NCBI GenBank assembly: GCA_016719055.1
Contig: JADKAW010000019.1
Span: forward strand, 1-64,000
DNA: 64,000 nt
Direction of reading: 5' to 3'
Origin: Candidatus Rhodoferax mariagerensis
GTDB lineage: Bacteria > Pseudomonadota > Gammaproteobacteria > Burkholderiales > Burkholderiaceae_C
A model generated the notes under the pieces. It was not told the DNA's origin, made no database searches, and saw only the letters and a list, made by a program, of their open reading frames with translations. Positions 1 to 8,282 of the stretch are shown here, one piece after another. The translations under genes were made by a program, and so were the position numbers. Every line of letters starts with the position of its first letter. Position 1 is the first letter of the stretch.

Positions 1-176
1 AAGCCGATCAATCTTTGGCACCTGCTGCAGCGTGATCAGAGACACTTGGTAACTATAAAAACAGTTTCTCCAATCAACAAGAAGCACTTGTTCAACTGAC
101 GCAATTTAGCGAACAGAACCGAACTCACCTTTCCGAGGTAATTAAAAAAATTTCATTACTGCCCAGTTCAGATGCC

Positions 177-608
177 TTGCACGCTCTCGGTGTAAAAGTT
201 GATCAGCTTGCCAAGAAGTTGATCGACGATATCAAGCTGTCGAACGAAAAGGCAGACTCACTTCAAAGAAGTGTTGAGCGATACCACGACACGATGGATC
301 AGGCTATATCCAATATGTCGAGTGATCTCAAATTTTCCAATGAGAAATTGGATACGTTGCGACAAGATAATCAACATATCAATGAATCAATCGATAAACT
401 TTCTACTGGCATAGCAAAGACCAACCAAGCAGTTATTCAAACATTTAAAAGAGTAGATGCTTTGGCAATCATGGCAGAAAAACAATCGATTAGCCAGGAT
501 CGTCATGCGCAAGATACGACAGAGAAACTATTGACACTGGAACGGTTGGCCAGGCGCAGTCTTTTTGCAATCCTGTTTGGACGTGATAAGGATAAAACAA
601 AATATTGA
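177..608 (+). CDS. Coiled-coil protein of unknown function (C-terminal part, probably interrupted)
   Basis: Encodes about 143 residues from a TTG, rich in Lys, Glu, Ser and Asn, with heptad-like spacing of Leu/Ile through most of its length and a basic C-terminus (FGRDKDKTKY). I do not recognise a family; it could be the tail of a membrane-tethered or structural coiled-coil protein. The same frame stays open upstream to base 36 with the same coiled-coil character (for example EALVQLTQFSEQ) but has no ATG, GTG or TTG there. It is closed by a TGA at 33-35, beyond which the frame is open again to the window edge. The annotated TTG is therefore probably not the original start: either the gene carries a nonsense mutation or the window edge hides the true arrangement. 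Base composition is much more AT-rich than the genes downstream, suggesting acquired DNA. Confidence 0.5.
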   Translation: MHALGVKVDQLAKKLIDDIKLSNEKADSLQRSVERYHDTMDQAISNMSSDLKFSNEKLDTLRQDNQHINESIDKLSTGIAKTNQAVIQTFKRVDALAIMAEKQSISQDRHAQDTTEKLLTLERLARRSLFAILFGRDKDKTKY

Positions 609-970
609 TTGTGATTTGATTCTTTAAGTTTTATGCTTTACCATTTGGCAAGATTTTTGCTATAATTGGATAACTACCTCCAGTCATGAATCGCTGTTTT
701 GTTATTAGTGCAATACGCTGTGTAATTTATTTTTGATTGTGTTACCTTTGCTCGGAAGTAATATTTTATCTGGCACGTTCATTTTTATTTAAGCGATTGA
801 TTTAATAAATATAAAGTTTTAGTGCACACTTAATTTATTGGTAAAACTTTCAGATAATATAAATATTCAACATAGAATAAAGTCTTCTGCGATAGCCTGT
901 TGAAAAGTATTTTTAACTGCAATACAGATTACCCAAGATATTATATTAGCCAAATTTTGAAATTCAAACA
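609..970. other. AT-rich intergenic region before the RecQ-like gene
   Basis: About 360 bases with no convincing gene. It is strongly AT-rich, with runs of T and A and poly-TTTATT tracts, and composition switches abruptly to high GC right at the start codon of the helicase at 971. Apart from a possible promoter at 637-666 I see no operator, terminator or RNA structure. Confidence 0.6.
637..666 (+). promoter_or_regulatory. Possible sigma-70 promoter
   Basis: A perfect TATAAT at 661-666 is preceded, 18 bases upstream, by TTTACC at 637-642 (4 of 6 matches to the -35 consensus). It points toward the RecQ-like gene about 305 bases downstream. AT-rich DNA produces such matches by chance, so this is tentative. 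Confidence 0.3.
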
Positions 971-3058
971 ATGTATATCTCCACCCGCGCCCTCGAACTC
1001 CTGCGCACCGGCTCCGGCAACCCAGCCGCCACCTTCCGCGATGGCCAAGAGGATGCCATTCGCCACATCGTCGAAGGCCGCAGTCGCTTGCTGGTGGTGC
1101 AGAAAACCGGCTGGGGCAAGAGTTTTGTCTATTTCATTGCCACCAAGCTGCTGCGCGAGGCAGGCAGCGGCCCGGCCTTGCTGATTTCGCCGCTGCTGGC
1201 GCTGATGCGCAACCAGATTGAGGCCGCGCAGCGCATGGGGCTGCGCGCCGCCACCATCAACTCCAACAACGTCAATGACTGGAGCAACGTCGAGGCGCAA
1301 CTGGCGCGCAACGAGATCGACATCCTGCTGATCTCGCCAGAGCGCCTGGCCAACGAGCGTTTTCGCACCCAGGTGCTCAGTGGCATTGCCGCGCGCATCG
1401 GCCTGCTGGTGGTGGACGAGGCGCATTGCATTTCTGACTGGGGCCATGACTTTCGGCCGCATTACCGCCTGCTGGAGCGCATCATCCAGTCGCTGCCCGC
1501 CAATCTGCGCCTGCTGGCCACCACCGCCACCGCCAACAACCGGGTGATGGACGATTTGACGGCGACGCTTGGCCCAAATCTGGCGATTTCGCGCGGCGAT
1601 TTGAACCGCGCATCGCTGTCGCTACAGACGATTCGCTTGCCATCGCAGGCAGAGCGGCTGGCCTGGCTGGCCGAACAGGTGGCCGCATTGCCAGGCCACG
1701 GCATCATTTACGCGCTGACGGTGCGTGATGCCAACCTGGTGGCCGACTGGCTCAAGTCGCGCGGACTGAATGTTGAGGCGTACACCGGCGAAACCGGGCC
1801 GCGCCGGGAGGAGCTGGAGCAGGCGCTGCTGACCAACCAGGTCAAGGCACTGGTCGCCACCACGGCGCTGGGCATGGGATTTGACAAGCCTGACCTGGCG
1901 TTTGTGATTCACTACCAAATGCCGGGCTCGGTGGTCGCCTATTACCAACAGGTAGGCCGCGCCGGGCGAGCGCTTGACAGCGCCTATGGCGTGCTGCTCA
2001 GCGGCGAAGAAGAAACCGCCATCACCAACTGGTTTATCCGTACCGCTTTTCCCACCCGCGCCGAGGTGGCGATGGTGCTGGAGGCCATCCGCTCCAGCCA
2101 ACATGGCTTGTCGGTACCAGAAATATTGGGGCGGGTTAATTTGAGCCAGGGTCGGGTCACCAAAACCATTGACCTGCTCGCACTCGAATCGCCCGCCCCC
2201 ATAGCCCAGGACGGCAGCAAATGGCAACTGACTGCCGCCGACCTGAGTGAGGCTTTTTGGCAGCGTGCCGAGCGTCTGACCACACTGCGCCGCGCCGAAC
2301 AGCGGCAAATGGCCGACTATGTGAAGCTGCCGTTTGGCCAGCACATGGCGTTTCTGGTGCAGGCGCTCGATGGCGATGTCAGCGCCGTGCGTCCACCTAC
2401 CTTGCCTGCGCTGCCTGCCACGGTCAACCCGGCGTTGGCGCAAGCTGCCGTGGCCTTTTTACGCCGAACCAGTCTGCCCATCGAGCCGCGCAAGCTGTGG
2501 CCCGCCTACGGTTTGCCGCAATTCCAGGTCAAGGGCCGAATTGCACCGGAGCATCAGGCCCAGCCCGGCAAAGCCTTGTGCGTCTGGGGTGATGCCGGTT
2601 GGGGTGGACTGGTGCGCCAGGGCAAGTACCAGCAGCACCGTTTTGCCGACGATCTGGTGGCCGCCTGCGCCAACATGGTGGCGCAATGGCAGCCGCAGCC
2701 CGCACCCACCTGGGTGACTTGCGTGCCGTCACTGCGCCATCCTGATCTGGTGCCTGACTTTGCGCAGCGGCTGGCCACGGCTTTGGGCCTGCCTTTTCAC
2801 GTTGTGCTGGCCAAAACCGACCACCGCCCGGAGCAAAAAGCCATGGCCAACAGCACGCAGCAGGCACGCAATGTCGATGGCTCGCTGGCGCTGTGCGTTC
2901 ATCGGCTGCCACGCCGTGGTCCGGTGCTGCTGGTGGACGACATGGTGGGCTCGCGCTGGACGCTGACCGTTTGCGCCTGGCTGTTGCGTAGCAGCGGCAG
3001 TGGCGAGGTTTGGCCGCTGGCACTTTCACTGGCAGGACAAGAAGAAGACCCCACATGA
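971..3058 (+). CDS. RecQ-family ATP-dependent DNA helicase with C-terminal phosphoribosyltransferase-like domain
   Basis: A 695-residue superfamily 2 DNA helicase. Visible motifs: Walker A QKTGWGKS (about 44-51), DEAH (149-152) followed by the RecQ-type CISDWGHDFRP, and motif VI QQVGRAGR (about 326-333). After the second helicase lobe, where classical RecQ has its four-cysteine zinc site, the region (…MADYVKLPFGQHMAFLVQAL…) has no cysteine cluster, so the RQC zinc module seems lost or replaced. The last 150 residues resemble a type I phosphoribosyltransferase, with VLLVDDMVGS (about 652-661) matching the PRPP-binding loop. Helicase-PRTase fusions of this kind are known in proteobacteria; the role is unproven. 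A DprA-like gene lies about 750 bases downstream on the same strand. Start ATG at 971 fits the motif spacing although no strong ribosome-binding site is seen. Confidence 0.88.
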   Translation: MYISTRALELLRTGSGNPAATFRDGQEDAIRHIVEGRSRLLVVQKTGWGKSFVYFIATKLLREAGSGPALLISPLLALMRNQIEAAQRMGLRAATINSNNVNDWSNVEAQLARNEIDILLISPERLANERFRTQVLSGIAARIGLLVVDEAHCISDWGHDFRPHYRLLERIIQSLPANLRLLATTATANNRVMDDLTATLGPNLAISRGDLNRASLSLQTIRLPSQAERLAWLAEQVAALPGHGIIYALTVRDANLVADWLKSRGLNVEAYTGETGPRREELEQALLTNQVKALVATTALGMGFDKPDLAFVIHYQMPGSVVAYYQQVGRAGRALDSAYGVLLSGEEETAITNWFIRTAFPTRAEVAMVLEAIRSSQHGLSVPEILGRVNLSQGRVTKTIDLLALESPAPIAQDGSKWQLTAADLSEAFWQRAERLTTLRRAEQRQMADYVKLPFGQHMAFLVQALDGDVSAVRPPTLPALPATVNPALAQAAVAFLRRTSLPIEPRKLWPAYGLPQFQVKGRIAPEHQAQPGKALCVWGDAGWGGLVRQGKYQQHRFADDLVAACANMVAQWQPQPAPTWVTCVPSLRHPDLVPDFAQRLATALGLPFHVVLAKTDHRPEQKAMANSTQQARNVDGSLALCVHRLPRRGPVLLVDDMVGSRWTLTVCAWLLRSSGSGEVWPLALSLAGQEEDPT

Positions 3059-3215
3059 CAAACGACCCACCACTCTGAGAGATGCTGGGTTGAACGACGT
3101 CCCGGCGGGGGGCCGGCGCGTATTTCTGTTGCTGTCCCAAAGGCGCGTACCAGCCAAGGCGGTGTGGCCAGCAAACCCGCGCACGCCGCCAGGCGCGTTG
3201 GCAGGGGGCGGGGGA

Positions 3216-3359
3216 CGGGTGGTGTTCAACATCAAGGGCAACGACTACCGCTTGGTGGTGGCTGTTGCTTTTCGCTACCAGGCGCTGTATGTCAAGTTTG
3301 TCGGCACGCACACGCAGTACGATGCCATTTATGCCGACACCGTGGAGCCAAAACCATGA
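3216..3359 (+). pseudogene. higB: Truncated HigB-type mRNA interferase toxin
   Basis: The frame ending at 3359 contains VVFNIKGNDYRLVVAV from 3219 and KFVGTHTQYD, the hallmark C-terminal half of HigB toxins (RelE superfamily ribosome-dependent RNases). The N-terminal half expected in a protein of about 95-100 residues is missing: the DNA between the helicase stop and 3216 encodes unrelated Gly/Arg/Pro-rich residues. The stop overlaps the ATG of the following higA remnant (ATGA), the usual arrangement of such pairs. The missing half removes part of the RelE fold, so I infer an inactive remnant. Confidence 0.7.
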
Positions 3360-3770
3360 ACCAACCCGTGCTGACCCTTCGCCCCATTCGCAACGACAGC
3401 CTACCGCGCCATGCTCAAGCTGGCCGAAGCCTATTTTGATGCGCCCGAGGAGCCCGACCCGCAAAGTGAAGAAGGCGCCCATTTTGAGGCGCTGCTGACG
3501 CTGATCCACGCGTATGAGGCGCGGCACTTCCCGGTTGCCGCGCCTGATGCCATCGAGGCCATCAAATTTTGCATGGAACAAGCAGGCCTTGGCATCAAGG
3601 ACCTGGAGCCGATGATTGGAAAAAGTAACCGGGTTTATGAAGTGCTGGGACGCAAACGCAAACTGACCCTGCCGATGATTCGCCGCTTGCACAAAGGGCT
3701 GGGCATCTCTGCCGAGGTGTTGATTGCTGAGGTGGCCAGACCAGACACGCCGCGTGCCCTGGCTGCCTGA
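3356..3770 (+). pseudogene. higA: HigA-type antitoxin, frameshifted near its start
   Basis: Reading from the ATG at 3356 gives MNQPVLTLRPIRND and then leaves the frame; the rest of the antitoxin is read in another frame (YRAMLKLAEAYFDAPEEPDP… to 3770). The two parts join near 3396-3401 by a net one-base gain (or two-base loss). The C-terminal part has a helix-turn-helix of the Xre type (IGKSNRVYEVLGRKRKLTLPMIRRLHKGLGI), which in HigA binds the operator. A 119-residue protein could still be made from the internal ATG at 3411, keeping the DNA-binding domain. Its partner higB is truncated, so the module is probably dead as a toxin-antitoxin pair, though the repressor may persist. Confidence 0.68.
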
Positions 3771-3810
3771 AACCAGCGCGCCACAGGCTTCTTAACCCCA
3801 TTCACCCCGC

Positions 3811-5211
3811 ATGGCATCCGAATTGACACCCGCTGTTTCGCCTCGGCCCCAACTGCCGCTCGCCCGCCGCCCCCGCCCTGTCCCCAACACCCAAGCCATC
3901 CTGCTGCTGACCGCGCCGCTGATCACCGGTCGCAGCGGTGTCTCGCCCGACCTGCTGACCCCCGGCGAATACAAACGCCTCGCCCGGCACCTGCGCGACA
4001 ACCAGCACCAGCCTATGGATTTGATAGCTGCTGACGCAGATGCAGTAAGCGCTACATGCCATTTTCTTATAGAAAAAGAGCGCCTGCAGCGGCTGCTGTC
4101 ACGCGGCTTTTTGCTCAGCCAGGCGCTGGAGCAATGGCAGTCGCGCGCCATCTGGGTCATCAGCCGCGCCGATGCAGCGTACCCGCGCCGCCTCAAAACC
4201 CGCCTGCGTGAAGATGCACCGCCCGTGCTGTATGGCTGCGGTGACCTGCACCTGTTGGATGCCGGTGGCCTGGCGGTGGTCGGCTCGCGCCATGTCGATG
4301 ACAGCCTGATCGCCTACACCGAAGCGGTGGGCGCGCTGGCCGCCAGCGCGCAGTGCAACATCGTGTCAGGTGGCGCCAAAGGCATTGACCAGGCCGCCAT
4401 GCGCGGTGCCCTGCAAGCCGGCGGCACGGTGTGTGGCGTGCTGGCCGACAGCCTGCAACGCGCGGTGATGCAGCGTGACAACCGCGATGCGTTGCTGGCT
4501 GGCCGCCTGCTGCTGCTGTCGCCGTGGGACCCGAGTGCCGGTTTCAACGTTGGCCACGCCATGCAGCGCAACAAGCTGATCTATGCGCTGGCCGATGCTG
4601 CACTGGTGGTCAGCTCTGACTTGGATAAAGGCGGCACTTGGGCCGGAGCGACCGAGCAGCTTGACAAACTGCGCTTGGTGCCAGTTTTCACACGCACGAC
4701 CGGTGCCGCGTCTGCCGGGCTGGATGCACTACGCGGCAAAGGCGCCCTGCCCTGGCCCGAGCCGCCAGATGCGGCAGGCTTGACTACCGTGCTGAACGCA
4801 CTGCCATCAACCCTGGTGCCAGTCCCGCCCGCCGCCACGCCTGACCAACCACCAGCGCCACCCGCCGATGCGGCCCCAAACCCTGCCACAGCGACCCTGC
4901 AACCGGCACCGGCATCCATGCCAACACCGCCTACTGCAGGCCAAAAACCAACGCCTGCCAAAGATGAACCGCCAGCAACAACGCCGTCGCCCGTGTCATA
5001 CGCCAGCCCGGCGCAAGCCCTGTTTGCCGCAGCCACTGACGCCATCCTGAAGGTCGCGCAGTCGCCCATGAAAGACACCGATATCGCCACCGCACTGGAT
5101 GTGTCTCCGGCGCAGGCCAAGGCCTGGCTGCAACGTCTGGTGGCGGCCGGTGTGCTGGAAAAGCACAGCAAACCGGCGGCTTACGCCGTTAAGGCCTCTG
5201 GGCTGTTCTGA
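3811..5211 (+). CDS. dprA: DNA-processing protein DprA/Smf family
   Basis: A 466-residue protein. Residues about 150-310 form the DprA Rossmann-like domain: LAVVGSRHVDD, VSGGAKGIDQAAMRGAL and GFNVGHAMQRNKLIYALADAALVV are the family signatures. In naturally transformable bacteria DprA binds single-stranded DNA and loads RecA; DprA relatives also occur beside helicases in presumed DNA-defence loci. Residues about 330-410 are a Pro/Ala/Thr-rich linker, and the C-terminus (about 411-466, VAQSPMKDTDIATALDVSPAQAKAWLQRL…) is a winged-helix module. A short interspersed repeat at 4021-4065 is read in frame through the N-terminal part. The protein is longer than typical DprA (about 360-400). It lies downstream of the RecQ-PRTase gene, with the decayed higBA between. 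Confidence 0.85.
   Translation: MASELTPAVSPRPQLPLARRPRPVPNTQAILLLTAPLITGRSGVSPDLLTPGEYKRLARHLRDNQHQPMDLIAADADAVSATCHFLIEKERLQRLLSRGFLLSQALEQWQSRAIWVISRADAAYPRRLKTRLREDAPPVLYGCGDLHLLDAGGLAVVGSRHVDDSLIAYTEAVGALAASAQCNIVSGGAKGIDQAAMRGALQAGGTVCGVLADSLQRAVMQRDNRDALLAGRLLLLSPWDPSAGFNVGHAMQRNKLIYALADAALVVSSDLDKGGTWAGATEQLDKLRLVPVFTRTTGAASAGLDALRGKGALPWPEPPDAAGLTTVLNALPSTLVPVPPAATPDQPPAPPADAAPNPATATLQPAPASMPTPPTAGQKPTPAKDEPPATTPSPVSYASPAQALFAAATDAILKVAQSPMKDTDIATALDVSPAQAKAWLQRLVAAGVLEKHSKPAAYAVKASGLF
4021..4065 (+). repeat. Short interspersed imperfect-palindrome repeat, copy 1 (inside dprA)
   Basis: Matches the family pattern TAGCTnCT…AAGCGCTA…GCC…TTTT seen elsewhere in the window. It is translated in frame within the DprA-family gene (LIAADADAVSATCHF), so it inserted without breaking the gene. 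Confidence 0.6.
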
Positions 5212-5562
5212 TGTCCCCGCAGCTCCCAAAACATCCGCTCGTCTGCACTGGCTGATCAAACCGGTTGGCGAGTTGCGGCTAGCCCCTCGCTTGCGCACAT
5301 CTCTGTGCGTCCACGATCACTGAAATACGCACCCAATTTATCTTAAAAACATGTGATCTGCCACTCTCAAGTCTTTAAGCAAAGAGCCGTTCTCTATGTG
5401 GTGAACCGCACATACAGCCAGGGTAGTTACTACTACGATCAGGTTTCAGCATTTTTGACAGACGCCGCTAACTTTCATCTTCAAACGGCATAAATCTCGT
5501 GTCTGGTCTGCCTGGATGATGACATTTGAAGCCCGCACCCTTTAACTCATGAAGGACTCATC
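5212..5562. other. Intergenic region without recognised gene
   Basis: About 350 bases between the dprA stop and the DUF1840 gene. No reading frame with family resemblance, no strong hairpin followed by a T-run. A ribosome-binding site (GAAGGA) precedes the ATG at 5563. Confidence 0.5.
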
Positions 5563-5880
5563 ATGCTCTACAAATTCAAATCCCAAGCCGCCGCAGATGT
5601 CATCATGCTGGCACCCAATGGCGACCAAATGCTGACCATCATCGGCAAGGAGCCCGCTGCCCAGGGCATCATCACGGTGGCCCAGATTCCTGCGGCCATT
5701 GAGGCGCTCGAAGTGGCTATTGAGGTTCATGAGGCCGCTGAGGCCAAGCGCCACGAAAACCCAGGACAAGTGGTTGAGGTGGAAGGCGACAGCGTCATGC
5801 TGCGCCATCGCGCAGAACCTTTCATTGACTTGCTGAAAATTAGCGCACACGCCGGTAAGGACGTGGTCTGGGGGGTATGA
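5563..5880 (+). CDS. DUF1840 domain-containing protein
   Basis: A 105-residue small protein beginning MLYKFKSQAAADVIML and containing the conserved NGDQML and IPAAIEALE segments of DUF1840, a family common in Burkholderiales and without known function. No signal peptide or membrane segment. A good ribosome-binding site (GAAGGACTC) stands before the ATG. It appears to be transcribed alone; a perfect 10-bp hairpin lies about 115 bases after the stop. Confidence 0.85.
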   Translation: MLYKFKSQAAADVIMLAPNGDQMLTIIGKEPAAQGIITVAQIPAAIEALEVAIEVHEAAEAKRHENPGQVVEVEGDSVMLRHRAEPFIDLLKISAHAGKDVVWGV

Positions 5881-6197
5881 GCAACACGGGGGCCAACGCC
5901 TGTTCGGTCAGCCAGGCAATGACCACGCTGAAACGGGTCATTGCAACAAATGTCACCGCTCACGCTCGCCCACTGCGCCGCTGCCCATCTTGAAACTCCT
6001 GGTCCGAGGATGACGGACCAGGAGGCTCTGATCTCCGAAGCCTGACCAACGCGGGTCGTCTTTGCTTCGGCAACCCGTCTGACGCATGGGAAAATCGGGC
6101 ACCAACGATTCAATCCACCCGACCGTCGGGGCTGACATCAAGAATTTGTACAAGGTGTTCGGCCATCAGTCCATTAACTGGGTCAGCCTATTGCACT
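5881..6197. other. Intergenic region with hairpin and possible gene debris
   Basis: Contains the 5997-6023 hairpin and, from 6086, a short frame resembling the start of a glycine-betaine transporter ATPase (see separate entry). The remainder (5881-5996) holds nothing I can name. Confidence 0.4.
5997..6023. terminator. Perfect 10-bp hairpin
   Basis: TCCTGGTCCG, a 7-base loop, then CGGACCAGGA: a perfect inverted repeat. There is no T-run after it on either strand, so it may be a weak terminator or an mRNA-stabilising structure rather than a classical intrinsic terminator. Confidence 0.4.
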
Positions 6198-6214
6198 ATG
6201 TCGTCCTATCTTGA
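6086..6214 (+). pseudogene. Possible remnant of a ProV-like ABC ATPase N-terminus
   Basis: A 42-codon frame whose middle reads IKNLYKVFG, which matches the opening strand of glycine-betaine/proline transporter ATPases of the ProV family. The resemblance stops immediately afterwards, before any Walker A motif, and the frame overlaps the start of the mscS gene. A remnant of an osmoprotectant transporter next to an osmotic-shock channel would make sense, but nine matching residues are weak evidence. Confidence 0.25.
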
Positions 6215-7283
6215 TTTGTTAAGTATCCAGCTCGGGTTAGCCGCCTGGGTCACCACCTTGCTAGTCATTGCGCTTGTGACGGTGGCCCTGAACTATGCGA
6301 TCAGGGTGTTTCTGCGCCACGCGGCCATGGCGGCCAAAAGCAGCTCGACAGCATGGGATGATGCGCTGGTCAACAGTGCTGCCAAGCCTGTTCTTCTGGG
6401 CATGTGGTTTATCAGCGGTGGCTTTATGGCTCGTGTGCTGCAGCGTCAAACGCCGGAACCCTTTCTTGATCAGGTGCTGGCCGCTCGGGACGTTGCATTG
6501 GTTACCTGCTGCGCCTGGTTCCTGCTGCGCTTCATTGGCATGGTGGGGGACAATATTATTGCGAAACAGCTGGCAAGTGGCGAGGAGCTCGCCCACACGA
6601 CTGTGGACGCGTTGATGAAGTTGTCCCGCTTGCTGACAGTCATTGTCACAGTGCTGGTGGTCGCACAGACTGTGGGCTTTCAAATTGGCGGCTTGCTGGC
6701 TTGAGGCGGTGTCGGTGGTTTGGCGGTGGGCCTCGCAGCTGGAGACTTGCTGGCCAACTTTTTTGGTGGCCTGACGATTTATCTGGATCGGCCCTTCGGT
6801 GTGGGCGAGTGGATTCGCAGCCCCGACAAGAGCATTGAAGGCACCGTGGAGCACATCAGCTGGCGCCATACGCGCATCCGCGCCTTCAACAAAAACCCGA
6901 TTTATGTGCCCAATGCCGTGTTCACCAGCATCGTGGTTGAAAATCCGTCGCGCATGAGCCACCGCCGCCTCAAGGAAACCATCGGGCTGCGTTATGACGA
7001 TTTCAATGTGGTCAAACCGGTGGTGGATGCCATTCGGGAGATGCTGCAAAACCATCCTGGCATTGATTCCACGCAAACCCTGATTGTCAATTTCAACCAA
7101 TTTGGTGCGTCATCGCTGGACATCATGGTCTACACCTTCACCAAGACAGTTGATTGGATGACGTTCCACACCGTTAAGCAGGATGTTCTTCTGCAAATCG
7201 GGCAGATCATTGAGGGACATGGTGCCCAGATCGCGTTTCCAACACAAACGCTGCACCTGGAACGGGGCGACAAAGACGTCTGA
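6198..7283 (+). pseudogene. mscS: MscS-family mechanosensitive channel interrupted by an in-frame TGA
   Basis: Two reading frames in the same phase, 6198-6704 and 6705-7283, together encode a small-conductance mechanosensitive channel of about 361 residues. Part one has three hydrophobic helices and ends …VGFQIGGLLA; part two continues GGVGGLAVGLAAGDLLANFFGG, the Gly/Ala-rich pore-lining TM3, then the MscS beta domain (GEWIRSPDKSIEGTVEHISWR, NAVFTSIVVENPSR) and C-terminal alpha/beta domain. The TGA at 6702-6704 sits where relatives usually have Phe. Without readthrough the first fragment lacks the pore and the second lacks its anchor, so the channel should not work. It could also be a sequencing error. 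Confidence 0.8.
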
Positions 7284-7646
7284 CTGACGTCAAGGACTGG
7301 ATGCGCTCGCAACCAGTTCAATCAAAGAAATCCAAGCTTGTTTCGGACATGTCGGCTGCGCTACTGTCGCGGCCTTGGTGTGGACGATGACCCTAGCAAT
7401 CATCGGGATAATCATCTTCAAAACGCACCAAAACTGCTCATGGGCGTGCGTTTGACGAGCTTTATTGGCGTGCGCCAAGCCATCGCACCCCTGCCCTAGT
7501 GTTTACCCTAGCATGAAAGTTTGTTTACTGGCCAGTTTTGGCAGCGCTAGAAGGTACGCTTTGGGGTTGTGAAGCCGGGCACCAGCGCCTGTACCCTGAG
7601 CGCCAATTGGCACACGGCATCAGACCATTCAAATCCTGGAGTGAAC
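7284..7646. other. Intergenic region upstream of the TRAP transporter genes
   Basis: About 360 bases between the mscS remnant and dctQ. It should hold the dctQM promoter, but I could not identify a clear -35/-10 pair or a sigma-54 site; the TGGCAC near 7610 lacks the matching -12 element. A ribosome-binding site (CTGGAG) precedes the dctQ ATG. Confidence 0.45.
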
Positions 7647-8255
7647 ATGCAAGCGTTGCTGAAATTTTCCAATGCCATTGACGGGTTGAACCGTTTCATC
7701 GGCAAACACGTGATCTGGCTGATTCTGGCCTCTGTGGTTATCAGTGCGGTCAATGCCGTCATCCGCAAAGCCTTGAATATTGGTTCCAACGCCTTTCTGG
7801 AAGTGCAATGGTATTTGTTTGCCGCCACCTTTTTATTGGCCGCAGCGTTCACCTTGCTCAACGGCGAGCACGTAAAGATCGACGTGATCTACAGCCGCTT
7901 TCACAAGCGCACGCAGACCTGGATCGACGTGTTTGGCTTCACATTTTTCCTGCTACCGTTTTGCAGCGCCATCATCTGGTTCAGCCTGCCATTTTTTCTG
8001 AAAGGCTTTAACAGTGGCGAAATGTCTAGCAACGCCGGCGGCCTGATTCGCTGGCCGGTTTACCTCATGATGCCGCTGGGCTTTGGCCTGTTGTGGCTGC
8101 AAGGCGTGTCCGAATTGATCAAACGGGTGGCTTTCCTGCTGGGGCTGATAGAGGACCCAACGGAAAAGGCGGTAGGCAAAACCGCCGAAGAAGAACTGGC
8201 CGAGGCCATTCAGAAACTGGCTGAAGAAAAAGCCGCCCAAGCCAAAGCGGCCTAA
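7647..8255 (+). CDS. dctQ: TRAP transporter small permease subunit (DctQ family)
   Basis: A 202-residue membrane protein with four hydrophobic helices, the DctQ fold; the WYLFAATFLLAAAFTLLNGEHVKIDV stretch is typical (family motif around residues 55-80). It forms the membrane part of a tripartite ATP-independent periplasmic transporter together with DctM, powered by the sodium or proton gradient. The C-terminus is a charged Glu/Ala/Lys helix. I chose the ATG at 7647, which has GGAG six bases upstream; the frame is open further upstream without support. dctM follows after 27 bases, so the two are cotranscribed. The receptor gene is on the opposite strand beyond dctM. Confidence 0.85.
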   Translation: MQALLKFSNAIDGLNRFIGKHVIWLILASVVISAVNAVIRKALNIGSNAFLEVQWYLFAATFLLAAAFTLLNGEHVKIDVIYSRFHKRTQTWIDVFGFTFFLLPFCSAIIWFSLPFFLKGFNSGEMSSNAGGLIRWPVYLMMPLGFGLLWLQGVSELIKRVAFLLGLIEDPTEKAVGKTAEEELAEAIQKLAEEKAAQAKAA

Positions 8256-8282
8256 ATCCGACAGCAGCCAGGAGATACACAC

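Noticed and set aside
6702..6704. TGA in mscS as a selenocysteine codon
   Set aside because: The following bases do not form an evident SECIS hairpin, MscS proteins do not contain selenocysteine, and relatives have an ordinary hydrophobic residue there.
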